Assembly: GCF_002029255.1 (NCBI RefSeq) | Contig: NZ_MZGT01000011.1 | Span: 1-64,000, forward strand | Source of the DNA: Clostridium chromiireducens | Lineage (GTDB): Bacteria; Bacillota; Clostridia; Clostridiales; Clostridiaceae | DNA length: 64,000 bases | Reading direction: 5' to 3' | Shown: positions 8,473 to 15,472 of the stretch, piece after piece | Numbering within the stretch: the first letter of the stretch is position 1 | Layout: each line of letters starts with the position of its first letter | Translations under genes and position numbers: made by a program | Notes under the pieces: generated by a model | Databases searched by the model: none | Told to the model about the DNA's origin: nothing | Seen by the model: only the letters and a program-made list of their open reading frames with translations

Positions 8473-9407
8473 TGAAAAAAGATACAGATGTTCTTTTAAA
8501 TCTTAAAGATAAATTAATAGAAATATCAGGTTTGATTATTTTGATTATGCTTTGGGAATTTGTAGCTAGAGCTAGAATTATTAATAGTGATATATTTCCA
8601 AGCTTTACAGTAACCATAAGGAAAATAGGTTATCTATGGGGAAATGAAGATCTGTATATGCATATAATGTCAACATTGTGGAGATTCACATTTGGACTTT
8701 TATTAGCTGCTTTAATAGGAGTAACAGCTGGTACAATTCTTTCAAAATATAATGATATTTATTTAATGTTTGAACCTTTAATCAGAATTTTTGCAAAAGT
8801 TAATCCATTTTCTTTGATTCCTGTATTTATTGCATTATTTGGAACAGGTGAAATGATAAGGCTTGCAGCAATTATATGGGTAGGTGTATTCCCAATATTG
8901 CTTGGAACACTACAAGGAATAAAACAGATTGACAAAGGTTTAATAAAATATGTTCAATCTATGAATATTTCGTTATTAGATACAATATTCAAAGTATACG
9001 TTCAGGCATCTGCACATAGTATTTTTGCTGGGATTAGAGTAAGTGTCCAAATGACATTCTTTATTATAATTGTTGGAGAAATGATGGGAGTTAATTCAGG
9101 ACTTGGATATCTATTGCATAATGGAGCACATCACTATTTCGATGCACCTAAAGTATATGCAAGTTGTGTAATTATAATAACATTAGGGGTTATAATAAAT
9201 AGGTTTTTTAAATATATACAAAATGGATTATTTTTTTGGGAAGAACCAGTGTCGCTTTTTAAAAAACATAAAGTATACAAAAAAATAGATAATTTTATTT
9301 TTATTATATTATCAATTATCGTAGCAGGAATATTAATACTAGGAGAAGGGCAATTAAAGTGGGCTGCCTATAAAGCAGAACATCCGATTGAATTTTTCAA
9401 AGAGTAA
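8472..9407 (+). CDS. ABC transporter permease (SsuC/TauC-like), copy 3, with extra C-terminal membrane segment
   Basis: A 311-aa permease that overlaps the preceding stop codon by one base. The core resembles copies 1 and 2 (FSLIPVFIALFGTGEMIR, then a coupling loop near residue 160). About 50 additional C-terminal residues include a further hydrophobic segment, FIFIILSIIVAGILILG, and a short outside or cytoplasmic tail. Copies 1, 2 and 4 do not have this extension. It may hold the second binding protein or pair with copy 4. That role is inference. Confidence 0.9.
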   Translation: MKKDTDVLLNLKDKLIEISGLIILIMLWEFVARARIINSDIFPSFTVTIRKIGYLWGNEDLYMHIMSTLWRFTFGLLLAALIGVTAGTILSKYNDIYLMFEPLIRIFAKVNPFSLIPVFIALFGTGEMIRLAAIIWVGVFPILLGTLQGIKQIDKGLIKYVQSMNISLLDTIFKVYVQASAHSIFAGIRVSVQMTFFIIIVGEMMGVNSGLGYLLHNGAHHYFDAPKVYASCVIIITLGVIINRFFKYIQNGLFFWEEPVSLFKKHKVYKKIDNFIFIILSIIVAGILILGEGQLKWAAYKAEHPIEFFKE

Positions 9408-9440
9408 ATTAGCAATGTTAAAAGAAAGGAGTTGAATTAT

Positions 9441-10214
9441 ATTAAATTAAAAAGTGTGAATATAAAAGGTTACGTTACAATAGGAATTTTTCTAGCTATT
9501 TGGGAATCTTTTTGTAGACTTAAAATACTAGATCCTATACTTATTCCATCTTTTTCAAAGGTCATAACTGGAATTGCAGAATTGTTTTCGAAACAAAAAC
9601 TTTTATATCATATAGGCCTTAGTTTTTATCGATCTTCCTTAGGATTTTTACTTGCAATTATTATTGCAGTACCGTTAGGCGTTGCAATTAGTATCTTAGT
9701 TAAACAAATCCAGGAATCAGTAGAACTTGTTTTAGATGCCTGTTCACAGATAAATCCATTTATTGTTTATCATTTAATTATAATTATTTTAGGTGTTGGA
9801 GAAGTCACACAGATCATAGTCATTACATGGACATGCATATGGCCGATACTTTTTAATTCAATTACCGGAATACTTAATGTAGATGAGTCTTATATTAAGC
9901 ATGGAGAATCTTTTGCACTTAATAAATGGAATCTTATAACAAAGATATTGTTACCGGGTGCTTTACCTCAGATTATGTATGGTGTTAAGCTGAGTCTTAA
10001 TTATTCATTATTTATGTTAATAGCTGCAGAAATGATGGGAGGAAGTTCTGGACTTGGATTTTTAATTAGGTCATCCCAGAATATGTATAGAATAGATTGG
10101 GTAGTAGGAATAGTTATTGTTATTGCCATAGTAGGATTATTAATGGATTCAGTGGTTATGCGCTTAGAAAATAGAAATCCGCATTTGAAATATATACTTT
10201 ATGACAAAGAATAA
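9441..10214 (+). CDS. ABC transporter permease (SsuC/TauC-like), copy 4, uncertain non-ATG start
   Basis: A permease of about 257 aa with the family segments INPFIVYHLIIIILGVGE and a degenerate coupling loop (HGESFALNKWNLITKILLPG). The open frame begins at a TTG (9432), but that codon directly touches the AGGAG ribosome binding site (9427-9431), which leaves no spacer. No ATG is near. ATT at 9441 has the best spacing (9 nt), and GTG at 9456 is the alternative. I use 9441. An ATT start would imply low translation. The coupling loop lacks the usual A-R-S/T-x-G pattern, so this copy may be the weaker half of a heterodimer. Confidence 0.82.
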   Translation: MKLKSVNIKGYVTIGIFLAIWESFCRLKILDPILIPSFSKVITGIAELFSKQKLLYHIGLSFYRSSLGFLLAIIIAVPLGVAISILVKQIQESVELVLDACSQINPFIVYHLIIIILGVGEVTQIIVITWTCIWPILFNSITGILNVDESYIKHGESFALNKWNLITKILLPGALPQIMYGVKLSLNYSLFMLIAAEMMGGSSGLGFLIRSSQNMYRIDWVVGIVIVIAIVGLLMDSVVMRLENRNPHLKYILYDKE

Positions 10215-10289
10215 GGAGAGAATCTATCTGATGCCTATGGTTTACAGAATAAGAAATAAAAAAATAAAAAGCAAATGGAGGCAAAAAAC

Positions 10290-11579
10290 ATGAGTAATCA
10301 AGAAAGAAAATTAAAATTTGAAACATTGCAACTACACGTAGGACAGGAGAATCCAGATCCGACAACCGATTCAAGAGCAGTGCCAATATACCAGACAACA
10401 TCATATGTATTTAAGAACAGTGCGCATGCGGCAGCAAGATTCGGACTAACTGATGCTGGTAATATTTATGGACGTTTAACAAATTCTACACAAGATGTTT
10501 TTGAAAAACGTGTTGCAGCATTAGAAGGTGGGATAGCAGCTCTCGCAGTTGCATCAGGAGCAGCTGCTATAACATATGCGTTGCAAAATATAACTCGTGC
10601 AGGAGATCATATAGTAGCAGAAAAAACTATATATGGTGGATCTTATAATTTATTAGCACATACATTCCCGACAAATGGAGTAACAGCAACTTTTGTGGAC
10701 CCTGATGATTTATCAAATTTTGAAAATGCAATTCAAGAAAATACAAAAGCTATTTTTATTGAATCACTTGGAAATCCTAACTCAAATATATTAGATTTTG
10801 AGGCATTAGCAGAGATAGCACATAAACATAAAATTCCGCTAATAGTTGACAATACGTTTGGAACCCCGTTCCTTTTCAGACCAATTGAATATGGAGCAGA
10901 CATAGTTGTTCATTCGGCTACTAAATTTATAGGTGGACATGGTACATCATTAGGTGGTGTAATTGTTGATTCGGGAAAATTTGACTGGATAGGTTCAGGA
11001 AAATTTCCACAATTAACTGAAGCTGATCCAAGTTATCATGGAATTAAATTTGCAGAAGCAGTTGGTGCAGCGGCATATGTAACAAGAATTCGTGCAACTT
11101 TATTAAGGGACACTGGGGCGAGCATAAGTCCATTTAATGCATTTATATTATTACAAGGATTAGAAACACTTTCTCTTAGACTTGAACGTCATGTTGAAAA
11201 TGCTTTAAAAGTAGTACATTTCTTAAAGAATCATCCAAAAGTTGAGAAGGTTAATCATCCATCATTACCAGAAAATCCTGATAATGCTTTATATAATAAA
11301 TATTTCCCTAAAGGAGCAGGTTCTATATTTACTTTTGAAATTAAAGGTGGAGCAGAAGAAGCACAAGCATTTATTGATAGATTAGGAATTTTCTCTTTAC
11401 TTGCAAATGTAGCTGATGTTAAGTCACTTGTAATACATCCAGCAAGTACAACACATTCACAATTAAGAGGGGAAGAATTATTAGATCAGGGAATTAAGCC
11501 AAATACAATAAGATTATCAATAGGAACAGAACATATTGATGATATAATCTATGATTTATCTCAAGCTTTTGAAGATTAA
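10290..11579 (+). CDS. metY: O-acetylhomoserine sulfhydrylase (MetY)
   Basis: A PLP enzyme of the Cys/Met-metabolism family, about 429 aa, the usual MetY length. It joins O-acetylhomoserine with sulfide or methanethiol to give homocysteine or methionine. Visible family motifs are the N-terminal [10 protein letters not shown], the PLP-lysine segment [17 protein letters not shown] (catalytic Lys in SATK), and [22 protein letters not shown] read here as [20 protein letters not shown]. The open frame could start at 10275, but that ATG overlaps the GGAGG site (10277-10281). ATG 10290 has correct spacing. It is the last gene of the ABC/nitrogenase-like run, and methanethiol released by a methylthio-alkane reductase is the expected substrate. 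Confidence 0.93.
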   Translation: MSNQERKLKFETLQLHVGQENPDPTTDSRAVPIYQTTSYVFKNSAHAAARFGLTDAGNIYGRLTNSTQDVFEKRVAALEGGIAALAVASGAAAITYALQNITRAGDHIVAEKTIYGGSYNLLAHTFPTNGVTATFVDPDDLSNFENAIQENTKAIFIESLGNPNSNILDFEALAEIAHKHKIPLIVDNTFGTPFLFRPIEYGADIVVHSATKFIGGHGTSLGGVIVDSGKFDWIGSGKFPQLTEADPSYHGIKFAEAVGAAAYVTRIRATLLRDTGASISPFNAFILLQGLETLSLRLERHVENALKVVHFLKNHPKVEKVNHPSLPENPDNALYNKYFPKGAGSIFTFEIKGGAEEAQAFIDRLGIFSLLANVADVKSLVIHPASTTHSQLRGEELLDQGIKPNTIRLSIGTEHIDDIIYDLSQAFED

Positions 11580-11603
11580 GATTAATATATACTATATTTA
11601 GCA

Positions 11604-11724
11604 CCTCATAAATTGCCTGGATTTCCATTTTAGCATTTATGAGGAATAAATAAAACGAGACTTACTTAAGTAAAAACAAAAACAGCCTTAACTATTGATA
11701 TAAATAGGTTAAGGCTGTTTTTTT
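11604..11724 (+). terminator. Hairpin plus Rho-independent terminator after metY
   Basis: Two structures follow metY. A 10-bp stem CCTCATAAAT/ATTTATGAGG (11604-11644) has a long loop. A terminator follows with 12-bp perfect stem AACAGCCTTAAC/GTTAAGGCTGTT (11681-11719) and a T-run. A 12-bp palindrome TTACTTAAGTAA lies between them at 11662-11673. The second structure is a convincing operon end. Confidence 0.85.
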
Positions 11725-11765
11725 GTAAGAGGATGTATATTGATGGTGTTTAATAAAAATTATGA

Positions 11766-11787
11766 GATTTTAATCTGATTTTAATCT
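11766..11787 (+). promoter_or_regulatory. Tandem 11-bp direct repeat, likely OmpR-type regulator site
   Basis: GATTTTAATCT occurs twice in immediate tandem (11766-11776, 11777-11787). An 11-bp period on one helical face is typical of dimers of OmpR/PhoB-type winged-helix regulators. It lies about 80 nt upstream of the first gene of the unit that also encodes such a regulator (13071), so autoregulation is a reasonable inference. Confidence 0.55.
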
Positions 11788-11868
11788 TTCTTATATTTTA
11801 GATTAATTTTTGCGAAGTATTATATAAACAAGGTAAGAGACAATAAAAAAATATGGAGGATGATTAAT

Positions 11869-12414
11869 ATGGAAAGAGATGAAATGATTAAGGTTTTAAT
11901 GGAAAAGACTAAAGTAAGCTATGAAGAAGCAGAGGAAGCATTACAAAATTGTGATTTTGATCTTCTAGATTCTATAATTTACTTAGAAAGAAAAGGAAAA
12001 GTTGAAAATGATGCAGCTAATACGATTATAGAAGTGGCTGTAGAAGGCGAAGAAGAAAATAAAAAAGAAAATGAAGAAAATCATAAGAAGAAATGTGGAG
12101 GCATTGGAGAAATTATTGGCAGGGTATTTAAATTTATGAAGAAGATAATTATCAAAGGGAATGAAAACTATTTTGAGATGAAAAAGGAAGATAAAAAACC
12201 AGTAAGGATTTCACTTACCATATCTGCACTGTTACTGATAATTGGATTTTGGCCTGTTACAATATTATTAGTAGTTGGTTTATTTTTAGGATATAAATAC
12301 TCAATAACAGGCAATGATATTAATAAAGATAAGGTTAATGATATTTTAAATAAAGCTTCAGAATCAGCGGACAATATAAAAAGTGATTTTAAAGAAGGAT
12401 ATAAAGCTAATTAA
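11869..12414 (+). CDS. UBA-like/DUF4342 membrane protein, copy 1
   Basis: A protein of about 181 aa. The N-terminus (VLMEKTKVSYEEAEEALQNC, then LLDSIIYLERKGK) is a small three-helix UBA-like fold of the DUF4342 type common in clostridia. A charged linker follows (about 58-85), then a hydrophobic hairpin (about 117-145, ISLTISALLLIIGFWPVTIL...) and a short charged tail. The cytoplasmic UBA-like domain may bind nascent chains or partner proteins, but the function is unknown. The start at ATG 11869 is chosen because ATG 11860 overlaps the GGAGGA ribosome binding site. It lies head-to-tail with a paralogue and a two-component system, suggesting an envelope-stress module. Confidence 0.8.
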   Translation: MERDEMIKVLMEKTKVSYEEAEEALQNCDFDLLDSIIYLERKGKVENDAANTIIEVAVEGEEENKKENEENHKKKCGGIGEIIGRVFKFMKKIIIKGNENYFEMKKEDKKPVRISLTISALLLIIGFWPVTILLVVGLFLGYKYSITGNDINKDKVNDILNKASESADNIKSDFKEGYKAN

Positions 12415-12432
12415 TTTACAGATGGAGTATTA

Positions 12433-12458
12433 GAGGTTTTGAAGTTATTCGAAGCCTC
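12433..12458 (+). terminator. Weak intra-operon hairpin
   Basis: GAGGTTTTGAA and TTCGAAGCCTC form an 11-bp stem allowing two G-U pairs, with a short loop and an AT-rich but not T-only tail. It lies between the two DUF4342 genes and could be a partial terminator that lowers expression of the downstream genes. Confidence 0.45.
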
Positions 12459-12523
12459 TTATTTGTATATAAAAACATCAAGTTAAATGGTATAATTTAG
12501 ACAATAGATATGGAGGGTTATTC

Positions 12524-13078
12524 ATGGAAGATCATAAGCTTATAGAAAAATTGAAAAATGAAGCTAATATAAGTTATGAAGAAGCAAAAGCTGCACTTGA
12601 AAAGTCAAATTGGGACATTCTAGACGCATTTGTTTATTTAGAGGTAATAGGTAAAGTTCAAAGACCTTCTGATAGCATATTTTATACTAATGAATATAAA
12701 GAAAATTATATTCAAAGCATGATGACTAATAATAAAAATCAAGAGAATAATTATAATAATGCAAAAAGGGATAATACCTTTGAAGGGATTTTTGTAAAAG
12801 TATGCAAAATAATAGATATATGTAATAACATTTTCTTTGAAATAAAGAAAGAAAATAAAGTATTTCTTAGGATTCCAGTTACAGTGATTATACTTTTATT
12901 AATATTCTCCTTTGGTATTGTTATTCCTTTATATATAGTAGGACTTTTCTTTGATTTTGAATTTTCACTATCAGGAAAAATGAGAGAGGTAGATAAGATT
13001 AATCATGTACTTAAGTTAATATCAGAAAATGTAAAAAAGGTAAAAGGTAAATTAAAAAGGGGATTCAAAAATGGTTAA
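12524..13078 (+). CDS. UBA-like/DUF4342 membrane protein, copy 2
   Basis: A 184-aa paralogue of the preceding gene with the same layout: UBA-like segment (LKNEANISYEEAKAALEKSN, LLDA-type turn as ILDAFVYLEV), polar linker, and hydrophobic stretch (about 125-150, RIPVTVIILLLIFSFG). The linker is Asn/Lys-rich and differs from copy 1. Its 3' end overlaps the response-regulator start by 8 nt, so the two are translationally coupled. This ties the DUF4342 pair to the two-component system. Molecular function unknown. Confidence 0.8.
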   Translation: MEDHKLIEKLKNEANISYEEAKAALEKSNWDILDAFVYLEVIGKVQRPSDSIFYTNEYKENYIQSMMTNNKNQENNYNNAKRDNTFEGIFVKVCKIIDICNNIFFEIKKENKVFLRIPVTVIILLLIFSFGIVIPLYIVGLFFDFEFSLSGKMREVDKINHVLKLISENVKKVKGKLKRGFKNG

Positions 13079-13751
13079 AATTTTAATTGTTGAGGATGAT
13101 GAGAAGCTTGCAAGATTTGTAGAGTTAGAGTTGTTACATGAAGGATATGAAATCTTAAAAGCGGATAATGGAAGATTAGGTCTTGAAATAGCTGAGAAGG
13201 GTGAAGTAGATTTAGTACTTCTTGATATAATGATTCCGCAAATAAATGGATTAGAAGTATTACGTAGAATTAGGAAAACTTCAGATTTGCCTATCATAAT
13301 GCTTACTGCAAGGGATGCCGTTATGGATAAGGTATCTGGACTTGATGCAGGAGCGGATGATTATATAACAAAGCCTTTTGCAATAGAAGAGTTATTAGCA
13401 AGAATAAGAACAGCCCTTAAAAAGATGACTGTTATTGAAAGAAAAAATACAGACATAATAAGCTGCGGATTATTGTCTTTAGATAAGATGAGACATAAGG
13501 TAATGTATGATAATACAGAAATAGAATTAACAAACAGAGAATTTACTTTATTAAAAACTTTATTGGAAAATAAGAATATAGTATTAACTAGAGATATACT
13601 AATGGAAAAAGTATGTGGCTATGATTATATTGGAGAAACTAATGTAATAGATGTTTATATAAGATTTTTAAGGACCAAAATAGACGATGCATTTAAAACA
13701 AAAATAATATCCACGGTACGAGGGGTAGGATACGTTATAAAAGATGAGTAA
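13071..13751 (+). CDS. OmpR/PhoB-family response regulator
   Basis: A 226-aa two-domain regulator. The receiver domain has acidic pair D9/D10, phospho-acceptor D52 (LLDIMIP), T79 and K101 (TKPF). The C-terminal winged helix (about 130-226) ends with the typical RGVGYVI. It overlaps the upstream DUF4342 gene and, by 8 nt, the downstream kinase gene. A tandem 11-bp repeat at 11766-11787 is the likely target. The stimulus is unknown. The membrane-associated DUF4342 neighbours suggest envelope or cation stress. Confidence 0.95.
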   Translation: MVKILIVEDDEKLARFVELELLHEGYEILKADNGRLGLEIAEKGEVDLVLLDIMIPQINGLEVLRRIRKTSDLPIIMLTARDAVMDKVSGLDAGADDYITKPFAIEELLARIRTALKKMTVIERKNTDIISCGLLSLDKMRHKVMYDNTEIELTNREFTLLKTLLENKNIVLTRDILMEKVCGYDYIGETNVIDVYIRFLRTKIDDAFKTKIISTVRGVGYVIKDE

Positions 13752-14994
13752 AGTTAACAAATCAAAAAATGTTACATCTATTGCAATAAAATTAAATTCT
13801 ATTTTTGTAAGAAAATTATTTTCAAAATTTCTTTGGATTGATATACTTACAATATTTTTTCTTATTTTATACTGGTGTGTTGATGGGGAAATCAATTTTT
13901 ACGGAGAATTTGTACTAAATGCCAAAAGAGCATTAAATTTCTTACCTATAGAAAATGCAACTTATATAGTAGTTTGGGGTAATGGTCAAACTATGGTTAA
14001 AGAGGCAGGTAGTTTTTTATATTTAGTTCAAAGAGTGTCTATAGCTATAGCTGTTATACAGGTCTTATCTGTACTAAAAGAAATTATTTTTGGAACAATG
14101 AGAATTAGAAGGACACTAAAACCTCTTGATGAAATAGCTCAAACTGCAAGCAGACTTAGCAATATGACTTTTGATGAGGAGAAATTTCAAAATCTTGAGG
14201 ATGCAATCTCTAAAATTAGTCCTGTAATATCAGATGAAAAAATTTATACTGGAGATAGTGAACTTCATGGATTAGAAGAGGCAATAAATAATCTTTTAGA
14301 AAGAATGAGAGATTCTTATAAACAACAAGCAAGGTTTGTTTCTGATGCATCCCATGAACTTAGAACTCCAATTTCTGTAATCCAAGGTTATGCTAATATG
14401 CTGGATCGTTGGGGAAAAAATGATGAGAGTGTATTAAATGAGTCTATTGAAGCCATTAAAAGTGAATCTGAAAATATGAAAAATCTAGTAGAACAGCTGT
14501 TATTTTTAGCTCGAGGGATTAACGGTAAAACACAGATTAACTCTAAAGAGTTTTTACTAAATGATATGATGAAGGAAGTCCTTGAAGAGTCGAAGATGAT
14601 AGATGAAAAACATATATATAGATACCATAGTTCAGAACAAATAATTGTTCATGGCGATATTGGTTTACTTAAGCAGGCAGCTAGAATATTGATTGAAAAT
14701 GCAGCTAAGTATACTGAAGAAAATGAAGTTATAATGTTTAAAACAGGAATAAATGAAAAAGGGGAACCTTTTTTTTCAATTCAGGATAATGGCATAGGAA
14801 TGGATGAAAAGGACATACCACATATATTTGAGCGATTCTTTAGAGCAGATACAGCAAGAGTTAGAAAGAATGGTGGTACTGGGCTAGGACTTTCCATAGC
14901 TAAATGGATTATTGATGGACATAAAGGGTATTTCTCTGTATTAAGTAGAAAAGGCATTGGTACTAGGATAACAATATTTTTACCTAGAAGCTAA
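13744..14994 (+). CDS. Sensor histidine kinase
   Basis: A 416-aa membrane kinase, partner of the response regulator it overlaps. Two membrane segments lie near residues 28-45 (LWIDILTIFFLILYWCV) and 94-118, enclosing a short extracellular loop of about 50 residues. The H-box is DASHELRTPISVIQGY. The N-box region is ILIENAAKYT. ATP-binding motifs are DNGIGMD and GGTGLGLSIAKW. The small sensor loop suggests detection within or near the membrane rather than of a large ligand. Confidence 0.94.
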   Translation: MSKVNKSKNVTSIAIKLNSIFVRKLFSKFLWIDILTIFFLILYWCVDGEINFYGEFVLNAKRALNFLPIENATYIVVWGNGQTMVKEAGSFLYLVQRVSIAIAVIQVLSVLKEIIFGTMRIRRTLKPLDEIAQTASRLSNMTFDEEKFQNLEDAISKISPVISDEKIYTGDSELHGLEEAINNLLERMRDSYKQQARFVSDASHELRTPISVIQGYANMLDRWGKNDESVLNESIEAIKSESENMKNLVEQLLFLARGINGKTQINSKEFLLNDMMKEVLEESKMIDEKHIYRYHSSEQIIVHGDIGLLKQAARILIENAAKYTEENEVIMFKTGINEKGEPFFSIQDNGIGMDEKDIPHIFERFFRADTARVRKNGGTGLGLSIAKWIIDGHKGYFSVLSRKGIGTRITIFLPRS

Positions 14995-15472
14995 ACAAAT
15001 CAAACCGAGTTATATTCATTATTGATGAAAATATTAGTGGTTATTATCATTAATTTAAAGAAAAGGTGCTACTCTTTGCGGGAAGGGCACTTTTTTCTTT
15101 GCTCTTAAAGTCTACCTATATATATTGTAGTTTTATAGGAAAGTCTAATCAAGAAGGGGAGTTGTATATCTCAAAAACTATTCCATATACAGTGGGAATT
15201 TTGGTAATAGAATTTAATGGGGGCCGTGATGAAGAAACACCTTTTGGTGAAGGTGAACGAATAATTAGTAAATTTGACGTGCTTGATTGATGTAACGTTC
15301 ACTTATTTGAATTTATAATTTATAATAGTATATGAAGTCATTTTATGGCTTTAAATATTAGGTTAAAGTATCTGAAAAATATCACTTTATTTAGATAAAT
15401 GTTAGTAATTGTGGTAATATAACAATAAATAAGTAATATGAAATATAAATTAGCATTGTAATGGAGAATTTT
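14995..15472. other. Intergenic region before the dynamin-like operon
   Basis: About 480 nt without a convincing gene. An imperfect terminator-like hairpin (GGTGC...GGCAC with T-run, 15065-15098) follows the kinase gene. A GTG-initiated frame over 15066-15290 overlaps this hairpin and lacks a ribosome binding site, so it is not annotated. The last 170 nt are highly AT-rich and must contain the operon promoter, but no clear -35/-10 pair stands out. Confidence 0.5.

Noticed and set aside
15066..15290. 74-codon frame after the first two-component system
   Set aside because: It starts with GTG inside a terminator-like hairpin, has no ribosome binding site, and no family similarity I recognise.
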